Shown here: one piece after another, positions 38,645 through 48,497 of the stretch | Layout: every line of letters starts with the position of its first letter | How positions within the stretch are numbered: the first letter of the stretch is position 1 | Origin: Bacillus pumilus | GTDB lineage: Bacteria > Bacillota > Bacilli > Bacillales > Bacillaceae | DNA: 64,000 nucleotides | Assembly: GCF_024498355.1 (NCBI RefSeq) | Contig: NZ_CP101833.1 | Coordinates: 1,655,001 to 1,719,000, forward strand | Direction: 5' to 3' | Position numbers and translations under genes: made by a program | Notes under the pieces: generated by a model | Seen by the model: the letters and a program-made list of their open reading frames with translations, nothing else | Databases searched by the model: none | Told to the model about the DNA's origin: nothing

Positions 38645-39931
38645 ATGAAGATGTTTCACACTTTAAAACATGGCACCATTTTAGAAAAAGTAGCAGCAGA
38701 AACAGAACAAGAGATTTTACACATGCATCAGCAAATTGATCAAACGAGCGAACAAAATGAGTGGCGGGTGCTTGAAAGCTACCGAAAGCATAAAGTCAGT
38801 GATTCTCACTTTAATCCGACAACTGGATATGGCTATGATGATATGGGGAGAGACACATTGGAAAAGATCTATGCGGATGTATTCGGAGGAGAAAGCGGCC
38901 TTGTGCGCCCGCAAATTATTTCCGGAACACATGCGATTTCCATTGCCTTATTCGGTGTGCTAAGACCTGGCGATGAATTGATCTACATGACAGGGAAGCC
39001 ATACGATACCCTAGAAGAAATTGTCGGGATTCGCGGCAAAGAAGGGACAGGCTCGTTAAAAGACTTCAAGATTGACTACAAAGCCATTGATTTGCGCCAA
39101 GATGGATCAGTTGATTACGACAAAGTAAAAGAGTCTATTTCCTCTAAAACAAAAGTCATCGGCATCCAGCGTTCAAAAGGCTATGCTTCAAGACCATCCT
39201 TTACAATTGAAGAAATCGGACAAATGATTTCATTTGTGAAAGAGATCAATGAGGAAATCATTGTGTTTGTTGACAACTGTTATGGTGAATTTACTGAATT
39301 ACAAGAGCCGTGTCATGTGGGAGCGGATCTTATGGCTGGTTCTCTCATTAAAAATCCAGGCGGCGGTCTTGCCAAAACAGGCGGTTACATCGTCGGAAAA
39401 GAGAAATGGGTAGAAGCTTGTTCTTATCGAATGACATCTCCAGGCATCGGCAGTGAAGCGGGTGCATCGCTGTATGCGCTCCAGGAAATGTATCAAGGAT
39501 TTTTCTTAGCACCGCATGTCGTTGCGCAGAGCTTAAAGGGTGCAGTGTTTACGGCTCGTTTTCTTGAAAAGATTGGGTTCCAAACAAACCCTGCGTGGAA
39601 TGCGAAAAGAACGGACTTGATTCAATCTGTAGAATTTGGAGATCCTAAAAAAATGATTGCGTTCTGCCAGGCCATTCAATATGCATCTCCGATCAACAGT
39701 CACGTCACACCGCATGCAAGCTATATGCCGGGCTATGAGGATGATGTCATTATGGCAGCTGGCACTTTTGTGCAAGGAGCTAGTATCGAATTATCAGCCG
39801 ATGGTCCGATCAGGCCTCCTTATACTGCCTACGTTCAAGGCGGCCTCACGTATGCCCATGTGAAAAATGCGATTTGCAGTGCTGTAGATGCCTTATTGGA
39901 ACAAGGTTTTATCGAAGTGCCTGCTCAATAA
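38645..39931 (+). CDS. ynbB: YnbB, PLP-dependent methionine gamma-lyase-like (aluminium resistance) protein
   Basis: A 428-residue fold-type I PLP enzyme. The PLP lysine is in AGSLIKNPGGGLAKTGGY; DNCYGEF and SGTHAISIALFG support the family. Family annotation is methionine gamma-lyase-like / aluminium resistance, with the true substrate unknown. AGGAAAGGAACTAA precedes the ATG. It is in operon with hflX and lies upstream of glnRA, as in B. subtilis. Confidence 0.93.
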   Translation: MKMFHTLKHGTILEKVAAETEQEILHMHQQIDQTSEQNEWRVLESYRKHKVSDSHFNPTTGYGYDDMGRDTLEKIYADVFGGESGLVRPQIISGTHAISIALFGVLRPGDELIYMTGKPYDTLEEIVGIRGKEGTGSLKDFKIDYKAIDLRQDGSVDYDKVKESISSKTKVIGIQRSKGYASRPSFTIEEIGQMISFVKEINEEIIVFVDNCYGEFTELQEPCHVGADLMAGSLIKNPGGGLAKTGGYIVGKEKWVEACSYRMTSPGIGSEAGASLYALQEMYQGFFLAPHVVAQSLKGAVFTARFLEKIGFQTNPAWNAKRTDLIQSVEFGDPKKMIAFCQAIQYASPINSHVTPHASYMPGYEDDVIMAAGTFVQGASIELSADGPIRPPYTAYVQGGLTYAHVKNAICSAVDALLEQGFIEVPAQ

Positions 39932-39939
39932 AAAATCCA

Positions 39940-39990
39940 TGTTAATATTCCTAACATTTCGTTGACACATAATATAACATGACATATAAT
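39940..39990 (+). promoter_or_regulatory. glnRA promoter with two GlnR/TnrA boxes
   Basis: Consensus promoter TTGACA (39962-39967), 17 bases, TATAAT (39985-39990). Box 1 TGTTAATATTCCTAACA (39940-39956) is a perfect TGTNA-N7-TNACA. Box 2 TGACACATAATATAACA (39963-39979) overlaps the promoter, as in B. subtilis. Confidence 0.92.
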
Positions 39991-40021
39991 AAATTTAAGC
40001 AAAGAGGAGGAGACAGTTGAG

Positions 40022-40432
40022 ATGAGTGATAACATTCGCCGCTCAATGCCTTTATTCCCAATTGGGATTGTCATGCAGCTAACAGAATTATCTGCAAGAC
40101 AAATTCGCTATTACGAGGAAAATGGTTTAATATTTCCAGCAAGAAGTGATGGGAATCGCCGATTATTTTCTTTCCATGATGTTGATAAATTACTAGAAAT
40201 TAAAAACCTCATCGAACAAGGTGTAAACATGGCAGGAATCAAAAAGCTTTTTGCCAAAGCTGAGTCGGAGAATCCTGCGTCTGAAACAAAGACTGAGGAG
40301 AAAACCACAGCGAAGCACAACTTGACAGATGATGAACTCAGGAAGCTACTGAAGAAGGAACTCATTCAGGCTGGACGTTTCCAACAAGGAACGACCTTTA
40401 GGCAGGGGGATATGTCAAGGTTTTTCCGTTAA
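40022..40432 (+). CDS. glnR: GlnR, MerR-family repressor of nitrogen genes
   Basis: The 136-residue protein has the MerR HTH ([23 protein letters not shown]) and a C-terminal region required for feedback-inhibited glutamine synthetase sensing ([22 protein letters not shown]). It represses glnRA in nitrogen excess. Its promoter carries two GlnR boxes, so it is autoregulated. AAAGAGGAGGAGACAGTTGAG precedes the ATG. Confidence 0.97.
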   Translation: MSDNIRRSMPLFPIGIVMQLTELSARQIRYYEENGLIFPARSDGNRRLFSFHDVDKLLEIKNLIEQGVNMAGIKKLFAKAESENPASETKTEEKTTAKHNLTDDELRKLLKKELIQAGRFQQGTTFRQGDMSRFFR

Positions 40433-40492
40433 CAGATTAGCAAAAGCATTGCTATAAACATTTTACCTTTTGTAGGGGAGGAGTTTTACGAA

Positions 40493-41827
40493 ATGGCAAA
40501 GTACACAAGAGAAGATATCGTAAAATTAGTAAGTGAGGAAAACGTAAAGTACATCCGTCTGCAATTTACAGACATTCTCGGAACGATTAAAAATGTTGAG
40601 ATTCCTGTGAGCCAGTTAGAAAAAGCTCTCGATAACAAATGTATGTTTGACGGTTCATCTATTGAAGGTTTTGTACGTATTGAGGAATCAGATATGTATC
40701 TATACCCAGATCTCAACACATTTGTTATTTTCCCTTGGACAGCAGAAAAAGGTAAAGTTGCACGCTTTATTTGTGACATTTATAAGCCAGACGGGACGCC
40801 ATTTGATGGAGACCCTCGTAACAACTTAAAGCGTGTCTTGAAGGAAATGGAAGAACTAGGATTTAGTGATTTCAACCTTGGACCTGAGCCAGAATTCTTC
40901 TTATTTAAACTAGATGAAAAAGGCGAGCCAACGCTTGAATTAAACGATAAAGGTGGATACTTTGACCTTGCACCAACAGATCTAGGCGAAAACTGCCGCC
41001 GTGATATCGTACTAGAGCTTGAAGAAATGGGCTTTGAAATTGAAGCATCTCACCACGAAGTAGCACCTGGGCAGCATGAAATTGATTTCAAATATGCAGG
41101 CGCGATTCGTTCTTGTGATGACATTCAAACGTTCAAACTCGTTGTCAAAACCATTGCAAGAAAGCACGGTCTTCATGCGACATTTATGCCAAAACCATTG
41201 TTCGGTGTAAACGGATCTGGTATGCACTGTAACCTATCATTATTCAAAAATGGCAAAAACGCATTCTTTGATGAAAAAGCAGATTTACAATTAAGCGAGA
41301 CGGCTAGACACTTTATCGCAGGTATCGTAAAGCATGCAACAAGCTTTACAGCGGTCACAAACCCTACGGTGAATTCTTACAAGCGTCTTGTACCCGGTTA
41401 TGAAGCACCTTGCTACGTGGCATGGAGTGCACAAAACCGCAGCCCATTGATCCGTATCCCTGCATCACGCGGCATCAGCACACGTGTAGAAGTGCGCAGC
41501 GTAGACCCATCTGCAAACCCATACCTTGCACTAAGCGTATTACTTGCAGCAGGTCTAGACGGAATCAAAAACAAACTAGACGCACCAGCGCCAATCGACA
41601 GAAACATCTATGTCATGGACAAAGAAGAGCGTCTTGAAAACGGCATCTCTGACCTGCCTGCAACACTTGCAGAAGCGCTTGAACTGCTGAAATCAAACGA
41701 AGTCATGATCAACGCACTAGGCGATCACCTATTCGAACACTTCATCGAATCAAAAGAAATCGAATGGGATATGTTTAGAACCCAAGTTCACCCATGGGAA
41801 CGCGATCAGTATATGTCTCAGTATTAA
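40493..41827 (+). CDS. glnA: Glutamine synthetase, type I-alpha
   Basis: GlnA makes glutamine from glutamate, ammonia and ATP and, when feedback-inhibited, controls GlnR and TnrA. The 444-residue protein has [38 protein letters not shown] and no adenylylation-site loop, as in the I-alpha type. GGGGAGGAG precedes the ATG. It is the second gene of glnRA. No clear terminator follows; the accessory island begins within 40 bases. Confidence 0.99.
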   Translation: MAKYTREDIVKLVSEENVKYIRLQFTDILGTIKNVEIPVSQLEKALDNKCMFDGSSIEGFVRIEESDMYLYPDLNTFVIFPWTAEKGKVARFICDIYKPDGTPFDGDPRNNLKRVLKEMEELGFSDFNLGPEPEFFLFKLDEKGEPTLELNDKGGYFDLAPTDLGENCRRDIVLELEEMGFEIEASHHEVAPGQHEIDFKYAGAIRSCDDIQTFKLVVKTIARKHGLHATFMPKPLFGVNGSGMHCNLSLFKNGKNAFFDEKADLQLSETARHFIAGIVKHATSFTAVTNPTVNSYKRLVPGYEAPCYVAWSAQNRSPLIRIPASRGISTRVEVRSVDPSANPYLALSVLLAAGLDGIKNKLDAPAPIDRNIYVMDKEERLENGISDLPATLAEALELLKSNEVMINALGDHLFEHFIESKEIEWDMFRTQVHPWERDQYMSQY

Positions 41828-41863
41828 TACAGAAACGTTAATTTAACAAGGTTTTTGAAAAGG

Positions 41864-41929
41864 ATTTGGTGGTCAAATTTATAGTGACCACAACCAAAAT
41901 AAGGTTTGACCACTTTTTGACCACCAAAT
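41864..41929. repeat. Cluster of GACCAC repeats at the glnA-island junction
   Basis: ATTTGGTGGTCAAA (41864-41877) is the exact reverse complement of TTTGACCACCAAAT (41916-41929). Two more copies, GTGACCAC (41884-41891) and TTTGACCAC (41905-41913), lie between. Such arrays resemble arm-type binding sites of tyrosine integrases; a glnA terminator role is possible but no U-tract is present. Confidence 0.6.
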
Positions 41930-41942
41930 TCAACAAAAAATT

Positions 41943-42747
41943 TCAACTCAGAATTGAGTTGATGTAATGCTCGAAACTGTCCACAGATTTATTTTCGAGT
42001 TTTTCACTTATATGAGCATATACGTCAGAAGTTATGCTTATATTTTTATGTCCTAATCTTTCTTGGATGAACTTCATACTTTGACCAGCTTCTAACAACA
42101 GAACTGCATGAGTATGTCTTAGTCCATGGATTGGGATATTTTCTATTTCAGCTTTTTTTAATATCCTTTTTAGAGCGTTGAACAGGGAGGACTTCGGTAA
42201 AGGATCACCCTTTTCTCTGCAGAAAACAAGATTTAGATCATGATCGTATGTCTCATTAAAAACTATTTTGTTATCGTTGATCCATTTCATATGAGCGTGA
42301 AGTTCCTTTGCAAGAGATTCAGTAATCTTGATTGTCCGTTCCGAGTGGTATGTTTTGTGTTTCCGGATGCTTCTTCACCAGTTTTTTTTGGAAATATAGT
42401 GATTTATTTATTATCATTGGTGTTATGTCTTTTAGTTTAATCTCTTTGAAGTAGGGGAGAATTTTTTTCGAAATTTCTCTTGTAAATATTAAATGTGTTT
42501 TTTGCAACTTTTCCTTTTTTATAGACTTCTAACCATTCGATAACAAAATGTTTTAAAGTTGTTTCTACGCCAACAACTTCAATATCACTTCTAAGCAATT
42601 CTTCATGTTTTGAAGCAGCAACTTGCGCTTCTTTTTTGTACTAAATCCACCTTTAGAAAGCTCTGTTACTTCTTGTGTTACTGGATCCCTATGTTTAATT
42701 CTGTACTGCCATGTCGTTCCTCTTTTAATGCACTCTACATAAAACAT
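41943..42747 (-). pseudogene. Tyrosine integrase (ICE/phage type), degenerate
   Basis: Pieces of one integrase are spread over all three minus frames: the arm-binding N-terminus (FYVECIKRGTTWQYRIKH, GGFSTKK), a middle part (EAQVAASKHEELLRSDIEVV... to ILPYFKEIKLKDITPMI), and an intact catalytic C-terminus with SERTIKITESLAKELH, HGLRHTHAVLLLEAGQ, RLGHKNISITSDVYAHIS. Frameshifts occur near 42640, 42450 and 42335, and part of the catalytic domain's start is deleted. About 268 codons remain of an expected ~365. Cannot be functional without repair. Confidence 0.88.
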
Positions 42748-42813
42748 ACCTTTTATAGATAAGCATTTTTGCATTTTGCGGGATACCGAAAACTTTAAAA
42801 ATGAACACCCCGA

Positions 42814-42831
42814 CTTTACATATGTTGTAAA
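42814..42831 (+). promoter_or_regulatory. Inverted repeat at the second rap promoter
   Basis: TTTACATATGTTGTAAA (42815-42831) is a perfect TTTACA-N5-TGTAAA inverted repeat about 50 bases upstream of the rap ATG, overlapping a possible -35 TTGTAA; -10 candidates follow in TTAAAATTATAC. Confidence 0.45.
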
Positions 42832-42879
42832 TATCATGTTAAAATTATACAAAGGAAATGATAGCAAGGGGGTAATGGG

Positions 42880-43971
42880 ATGTCGAGTTTGATTTCCTCT
42901 GTAGATGTAGCAAACACTCTCAACAAATGGTATTTACATATTAAAAAGAGGGAAGTTTCACAAGCAGTAGAGTTGAGGGATGAGATTCAAGATATGTTAG
43001 GCAAAATGGAAGAAAATCAAGATGTTTTACTCTATTTCAATATTCTTGATTACAGATTTAAGGTACTTATGGAAGATTTAGTGGGGCAACCAACAATAAC
43101 AGAAAGTGAAAGAGTCAAAACAGATGACATGCTAAGGTTTTACTTTTATCTTTTCAAAGGTATGTATGAGAGTGCAAAAAATAACTATTCGGAAGCTCTA
43201 GTCCTATTCAGAGTAGCTGAGAGACAATTGGACAAGGTACATGATGAAATTGAAAAAGCTGAGTTCCATTATAAAATTGGCACACTCTACTATTTTAATA
43301 AGGTCACGCTACTTTCTCATCATCATCTACAAACAGCAAAGGACATCTACAAAGGTCATGAAGGCTACAGCATACAGACCATAAACTGTAATATGTTGTT
43401 GGCACTGAATTTGATTGATGATGGTAGACTAGACAAAGCTGAAAGAATGCTTTTGGAGTGTGTTGATAGACTGATTGAGAAGAATGATAAGAGATTGTTA
43501 GCGTTGGCTTATTATGATTTAGGATTTCTCAAAATTCAGGATGACCACCATATAGAAGCAATTGAATATTTCAACAAAGCAATTTCCGCAGATGATCTAA
43601 AACAGTCAGCTCCTGTTTCTTACTTACAATGTGCGTATGAATTTGCAAGATCAAGTTATAAATCAAATCAGTTCGATCAGGCAATAAGTTGGGTTGCTGA
43701 GGGGAAAACCTTTTCTAGAGAACAGCAGAATACAAACTTTATTCTGAAATTCAATATCCTTGAGAAATGTTATACAACACCACGGGAAAGCTATGAGGGC
43801 ATCAAGAAGGGGCTATGTCTTTTGGAAGAAAGAAAAGCATATGTTGATATTGAGGCATTAGCTCCTGATGTTGCCTCCATATACAAAAAGTTAAATCTTT
43901 ATGAAGAGAGTAACTACTTCTTGGAATTGGCTTTGAAATCTTGTACGCTTATAGGAAAGGAGGTCATATGA
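42880..43971 (+). CDS. Rap family response-regulator aspartate phosphatase (island copy)
   Basis: A 363-residue TPR protein starting MSSLISSVDVANTLNKWYLHI. The N-terminal bundle has KMEENQDVLLYFNILDYRF, keeping the Gln that Rap phosphatases use on Spo0F~P. TPR helices follow from about residue 95 to the end. AAGGGGGTAATGGG precedes the ATG. A phr gene overlaps its stop. Rap-Phr pairs on integrative elements tune host sporulation/competence or element transfer (ICEBs1 RapI-PhrI precedent); the association with an integrase relic supports such an origin. Confidence 0.9.
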   Translation: MSSLISSVDVANTLNKWYLHIKKREVSQAVELRDEIQDMLGKMEENQDVLLYFNILDYRFKVLMEDLVGQPTITESERVKTDDMLRFYFYLFKGMYESAKNNYSEALVLFRVAERQLDKVHDEIEKAEFHYKIGTLYYFNKVTLLSHHHLQTAKDIYKGHEGYSIQTINCNMLLALNLIDDGRLDKAERMLLECVDRLIEKNDKRLLALAYYDLGFLKIQDDHHIEAIEYFNKAISADDLKQSAPVSYLQCAYEFARSSYKSNQFDQAISWVAEGKTFSREQQNTNFILKFNILEKCYTTPRESYEGIKKGLCLLEERKAYVDIEALAPDVASIYKKLNLYEESNYFLELALKSCTLIGKEVI

Positions 43972-44108
43972 TCATGAAAAAAATAATGTTGATTATTAGT
44001 ACTGCTTTGCTTATAGGCACAATTCTTGGAATGCCTGTTTTTCAACATACTCAGGCAGATGCTAAAAGTAATACAGTGTTACTTTCCTCAAGAGGTGCAG
44101 GATCATAA
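43968..44108 (+). CDS. Phr pre-peptide, putative signal ending SRGAGS
   Basis: A 46-codon gene that overlaps the rap stop by 4 bases (AAAGGAGG at 43956-43963; ATG 43974 is an alternative). The product has a basic start (MIMKKIM), a hydrophobic core (LIISTALLIGTILGMPVF), a polar AQADAKSNTVLLS-like region and the C-terminus SSRGAGS. Phr precursors are exported and trimmed to C-terminal penta- or hexapeptides with a basic residue near position 2; SRGAGS (or RGAGS) fits. The exact mature peptide is inferred. Confidence 0.8.
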   Translation: MIMKKIMLIISTALLIGTILGMPVFQHTQADAKSNTVLLSSRGAGS

Positions 44109-44228
44109 ATAAGGTGTTAATTGATCGCTACAGAGGTTTAATGGTTGAAAATAGATAAAATGGATTAAAGTATGAGACTCCTTATGGTATTCTAGTAAAA
44201 GAATATTTCATAAAGGAGTCTTTTTCAT

Positions 44229-46154
44229 ATGAAGATATTAGACGCTCCTTCCCTGATATCAGCTGTAGAGAAAAGATCGAAGGTATATCAACAGCTTAGG
44301 GAAGAAATAACAGATTTGAAAAAAGCATTAAAAAGTGTGTCAGGGTTAGGTGATGAATTTACTGGAAAAGGTGCAGATAACATCAAAGCTTTTTATAATG
44401 ACCTTGCACTATACACGGACACTTATCTTGATTTTATCGATATGCAAAAGGCTTTTTTAGATGGAGTGAAAGGAAAGCTTGATGATGAATCATTAGGCGG
44501 AAGCACATTTATTGATGAGCACTTCTTAGAAGCTCAATTGAAGCAAGGCATTCAGAACAATAAAGATATGATCAAGGAACAAAAAGAAGCCTTATCAACT
44601 ATTTTTGATGATATCAGTGATTTAATTGAATTACAGACGTTTTCCAGCAAAGAGATAGATGATCATTTAAACGATGCGAACAAAAAAAGAAAAGAGACAA
44701 TTGATGCTTTACATAAAATAGACAATGATTTGAAAACGGAATACGCAAAGACAGAAGCAATTGAGAATCACCTCAAAACTTTTTATACAAAAATGATGGC
44801 TGCAACAGGAAAAGGAAAGAACGCTCAGCCAATGTATTATGATGCAAAAGCATTTCATGAGACAGATGTGTACAAAAACCATGAGAAAATTGATGCTCAA
44901 GTGAAAGCATATTTAAAGGTGAAAAAAGAAGAAAAAGAGAAACGAAGAATCAAAGAGCTGAAAGAAAAGCTCAATGATCCTTCGTGTATATCAGAAGAGA
45001 AATACTTTGAGATTGTAGATGAGATAGGATATGAAAATCTCTCATATGATCAAAAAATGTATTACAGTCAGCTCCTCCAAATCAAAGCACAAGAAGAAGC
45101 ATCAGAGGTATTCGTTGATAGTGTAAAAGGTGCTGCAGTTGGTCTATATGATGTGGCCAAAGATACAGTAGTTGGCATCTACGATCTTGTGACAGACCCT
45201 GGGGGTGCCGTTGAATCAGTCGTAACAGCTGTTTCCCATCCAATTGAAACATCGAAAGCGATTGGAAAATCGATTTCAGACTCATTCCAAAAAGAAGTCA
45301 TAGATGGTGATGCGTATTCCCGGTCACACTGGTTCGCCTATGCGACTGGTTCTCTAGCGGAAATCGTCTTTGGCTCTAAAGGGGCAGGAGCCATTACAAA
45401 AACGGGGACAACAGCGGCCAAAACTACAGTGAAGAAAGGCCTTGAACAAGGAGCAAAATCAATAGACAGAGTCTCCATTCCGAATCTATTGCCATACTCA
45501 CCAAAGTTTCAAATAGCTGGTGGAGGGAAACTACCGTATAACGTTTTTGACGGGGAGAATATCAAAAATAAACTTCTTTCCATGGCAAAACGTTTAGACA
45601 ACAATTCAGGCTATGGAATCTCTCAGACAGGCAGACGATTACCAGCACCTAAATCACCACCGACCGTTGTCAGTTACGGAGATCACTATGTGAGATGGAA
45701 ACGTAAAAAAGTATTAAAACCGAATATTGTCTATTCAACCAAACAAGGCTACACCTACACAACAGATCACTACGGACGGATTGTCAAAGTCGAAGCAAGT
45801 GATTTAAAATACGGAGAGGTCAAAAGAAACCAATATGCCCAATCCAATTCAGGAAAGCCGGATCGATTATCAAAAGATGACGGAGGTCATTTGATCGCAT
45901 CTATTTTCAAAGGGTCTGGAGATATTGATAACCTACTTCCGATGAATTCACAGATTAATCGTAGTGGCGGGAAATGGTACAACATGGAGCAGGAATGGTT
46001 GTCTGCACTGAAAGAGGTTCCTCCTGAAAAAGTGTCTGTCCATATTGAGGCAGTATATCATTCAGACTCCTTAAGACCTTCAGCTTTCGAAGTGAAATAT
46101 AAAATAGGTGAAAGTACAGATTATATTTATATAAAAAATGAGTATGGAGGTTAA
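44229..46154 (+). CDS. LXG-domain polymorphic toxin with C-terminal DNA/RNA non-specific nuclease (YeeF-like)
   Basis: The 641-residue protein has an N-terminal LXG domain (about residues 1-200; MKILDAPSLISAVEKRSKVYQQL, mostly helical, for type VII secretion), a charged middle region, a Gly/Ala-rich pretoxin segment (about 295-400), and a nuclease tip whose core is SKDDGGHLIASIFKGSG followed by NLLPMNSQINR near 550-580, matching the DGGH...N pattern of Endonuclease_NS. It is likely delivered to neighbouring cells by the Yuk-type ESX system (family knowledge). AAAGGAGTCTTTTTCAT precedes the ATG. The immunity gene follows 5 bases later. Confidence 0.9.
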   Translation: MKILDAPSLISAVEKRSKVYQQLREEITDLKKALKSVSGLGDEFTGKGADNIKAFYNDLALYTDTYLDFIDMQKAFLDGVKGKLDDESLGGSTFIDEHFLEAQLKQGIQNNKDMIKEQKEALSTIFDDISDLIELQTFSSKEIDDHLNDANKKRKETIDALHKIDNDLKTEYAKTEAIENHLKTFYTKMMAATGKGKNAQPMYYDAKAFHETDVYKNHEKIDAQVKAYLKVKKEEKEKRRIKELKEKLNDPSCISEEKYFEIVDEIGYENLSYDQKMYYSQLLQIKAQEEASEVFVDSVKGAAVGLYDVAKDTVVGIYDLVTDPGGAVESVVTAVSHPIETSKAIGKSISDSFQKEVIDGDAYSRSHWFAYATGSLAEIVFGSKGAGAITKTGTTAAKTTVKKGLEQGAKSIDRVSIPNLLPYSPKFQIAGGGKLPYNVFDGENIKNKLLSMAKRLDNNSGYGISQTGRRLPAPKSPPTVVSYGDHYVRWKRKKVLKPNIVYSTKQGYTYTTDHYGRIVKVEASDLKYGEVKRNQYAQSNSGKPDRLSKDDGGHLIASIFKGSGDIDNLLPMNSQINRSGGKWYNMEQEWLSALKEVPPEKVSVHIEAVYHSDSLRPSAFEVKYKIGESTDYIYIKNEYGG

Positions 46155-46159
46155 CGTTA

Positions 46160-46642
46160 GTGGAAACACAGAAAATGTCAGAACTTTATAAAGAAATTGC
46201 TGAGAATATACACGAAATCATACCAACTGAATGGCATAAAGTTTGGCTTTACTCCGAAGTGTTTAATGATTCATCAGAGGTTGCTTTTTATTTTTACACT
46301 GATGAAGAAAAATATTTTTATGGTCATAATATTCCTGATGACTTTCAAGTTAGTGAACGGGTATACGTTAATATTTTAATTAAACTGCAAGAGTTATTCA
46401 TACAATTGAGAGAAGAATTTATAAAACATAACGAACAGGTATGGACAACAGCTAACCTTCAACTAGATCATACAGGTAAGTTTTCAATTGAATTTGGTTA
46501 TGATGATATCTTAAATTTAGGCTTAAATGGATCACAAAGAAAAGCCATATGGGCATATGAGAATTTAGGTATGTACCCAAAAAGAAAATCAGTTAGGGAA
46601 TTTGTTGAAGAATATATAAAAAATAAAGAAGAAAACAACTAA
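46160..46642 (+). CDS. YezG-family immunity protein 1
   Basis: A 160-residue acidic protein of the DUF600/YezG family, which in B. subtilis neutralises the YeeF nuclease toxin. It starts at GTG 46160, nine bases after GGAGG in the toxin's last codons. Conserved blocks are WHKVWLYSEV, GYDDILNLGLNGSQRKAIWAYENLG and PKRKSVREF. Two diverged paralogues follow in the array at 47840 and 49428. A strong terminator closes the toxin-immunity operon. Confidence 0.88.
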   Translation: METQKMSELYKEIAENIHEIIPTEWHKVWLYSEVFNDSSEVAFYFYTDEEKYFYGHNIPDDFQVSERVYVNILIKLQELFIQLREEFIKHNEQVWTTANLQLDHTGKFSIEFGYDDILNLGLNGSQRKAIWAYENLGMYPKRKSVREFVEEYIKNKEENN

Positions 46643-46645
46643 CCC

Positions 46646-46675
46646 AAAAACCCTCCTTTGATTTGGAGGGTTTTT
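46646..46675 (+). terminator. Immunity-gene terminator 1
   Basis: AAAAACCCTCC-tttgattt-GGAGGGTTTTT, same CCCTCC/GGAGGG stem as three others in the array. Confidence 0.92.
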
Positions 46676-46912
46676 GTATACAAATATTTATATCGAGCAA
46701 AAGTTCTTAAAACTCATTGGTAGAGAATTTTTATTCTGTTTAATCATTCGAAAAGGAGTGATTAAATGCTTATACAATAAAATGTATTGCGATGATGTTG
46801 CCAGAGCATGATGCAAGAATTAAACACGATTTAGCAGAAACGAAAAAATAGATAAACCAATTATAGATGAACAACAAACAAAAGAATTTGAATCAAAAAT
46901 AGCTTATGTATT

Positions 46913-47836
46913 GGTCTATATGATGTGGCCAAAGATACAGTAGTTGGAATCTAAGATCTTGTAACAGAAAAGAAGTCATAGATGGTGATGCGTATTCTCG
47001 ATTACATTGGTTCGCCTATCCGACCGGTTCTCTAGCAGAAATTGTCTTTGGTTCCAAAGGTGCAGGAGCCATTACAAAAACAGGGACAACAGCGGCCAAA
47101 ACTACAGTGAAGAAAGGCCTTGGACAAGGAGCAAAATCAATAGACAGAGTCTCTATACCTCGCCTATTGCCATATTCACCAAAGTTTCAAATGGCTGGTG
47201 GCCCCAAACTGCCGTATAACGTTTTTGACGGAGAAAATCTCAAAAATAAACTCCTCTCCATGGCAAAGCGTCTAGACAACAATTCAGGCTATGGAATCTC
47301 TCAGACAGGCAGACGATTACCAGCACCTAAATCACCACCAACCGTTGTCAGTTACGGAGTTCACTATGTGAGATGGAAACGTAAAAAAGTATTAAAACCG
47401 AATATTGTCTATTCAACCCAAACAAGGCTACACCTACACAACAGATCACTACGGACGGATTGTCAAAGTCGAAGCAAGTGATTTAAAATACGGAGAGGTC
47501 AAAAGAAACCAATATGCTCAATCCAATTCAGGCAAGCCGGACCGATTATCAAAAGATGACGGAGGTCATTTGATCGCATCTATTTTCAAAGGGTCTGGAG
47601 ATATTGATAACCTACTTCCGATGAATTCACAGATTAATCGTAGTGGGGGGAAATGGTATCAGATGGAACAAGAGTGGTTGGCTGCATTGAAAGAAGTTCC
47701 TCCTGAGAAAGTATCTGTTTCAATAGAGCCAGTTTATAAAAGTGATTCATTGAGACCAGAACGTTTTGTTGTTGAATTTAAAATAGGTAATGACGAATTA
47801 CAAAGATCAATTATTAAAAATCAAAAAGGTGGATAA
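46913..47836 (+). pseudogene. Orphan LXG toxin tip 2 (truncated and frameshifted)
   Basis: It begins at GLYDVAKDTVVG with an in-frame TAA, skips part of the pretoxin segment, then runs almost base for base with 45290-46020 of the complete toxin (KEVIDGDAYSR, SIDRVSIPRLLPYSPKF, NNSGYGISQTGRR, DDGGHLIASIFKGSG). An extra C in the run at about 47417-47420 shifts the frame after YST. The last ~40 residues diverge (VSVSIEPVYKSDSLRPERF). The LXG domain is absent, so it could serve only as a recombination donor. An intact matching immunity gene follows. Confidence 0.9.
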
Positions 47837-47839
47837 ACA

Positions 47840-48316
47840 ATGGAATTAGAGAAACTAGATTCTCTGTATGGTGAAATTGCACAAACTGTTAATGAGATGA
47901 TACCAAAAGAGTGGGATGAAGTTTGTTTATATGCCGAAATATTAGACGACTCTGCAGAGATTAATTTTTATTATAGATTAAAGGGAGAAACGGCATTTCT
48001 TTACTCGCATAATATACCTGAAGATCATCATGTAAGTAAGTCAATCTATAACGAGTTTTTAATAAAATTACATGATTTGTTTGAAGAGCTACAACAAGCA
48101 TATGAATTAATTAATCCGGAAAAATGGACAAATTTAACTTTAAAATTAGATGAAAATGGTAAATTTTCCTTAGACTTTAATTATGAAGATGTATTGAATC
48201 AAGGAATTAACGGGTCTCAAAGAAGAGCAATATGGGCTTACGAAAATCTTGGAATACTTCCTAAAAGAAAATCAGTCAGGGAATTTCTTGATCAATATAT
48301 TAAAAACAAAGGATAA
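47840..48316 (+). CDS. YezG-family immunity protein 2
   Basis: The 158-residue protein is paralogous to the 46160 product: WDEVCLYAEILDDSAEINFYY, NYEDVLNQGINGSQRRAIWAYENLG, PKRKSVREF. It starts 3 bases after the orphan tip's stop, with AAAAAGGTGG as its ribosome-binding site, so it may depend on that remnant for context. It probably still protects against tip-2-type toxins from neighbours (inference). A CCCTCC/GGAGGG terminator follows. Confidence 0.85.
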   Translation: MELEKLDSLYGEIAQTVNEMIPKEWDEVCLYAEILDDSAEINFYYRLKGETAFLYSHNIPEDHHVSKSIYNEFLIKLHDLFEELQQAYELINPEKWTNLTLKLDENGKFSLDFNYEDVLNQGINGSQRRAIWAYENLGILPKRKSVREFLDQYIKNKG

Positions 48317-48335
48317 AGTAACAACTAGCTTACCG

Positions 48336-48360
48336 CCCTCCAATAAAGGAGGGTTTTTTA
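48336..48360 (+). terminator. Immunity-gene terminator 2
   Basis: CCCTCC-aataaa-GGAGGG followed by TTTTTT. Confidence 0.9.
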
Positions 48361-48497
48361 TTAAAATAGGCATATGATTCAGGAAAAAGTAGACCAGCAA
48401 GAGATTTCCACTTGGTAGATTCAACTTGTTCTGACTGACTTACATAAAAATGTGCCACATATTGGCGCTGCATCAGACTTAAGAGGAGGCTATTAAA

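Noticed and set aside
47007..47481. Two frames over orphan tip 2 as separate genes
   Set aside because: Both are pieces of one frameshifted toxin copy.
48378..48495. Toxin-like peptides upstream of the SUKH gene as an annotated pseudogene
   Set aside because: Similarity is only by impression and stops interrupt both frames; reported as a finding, not as a feature.
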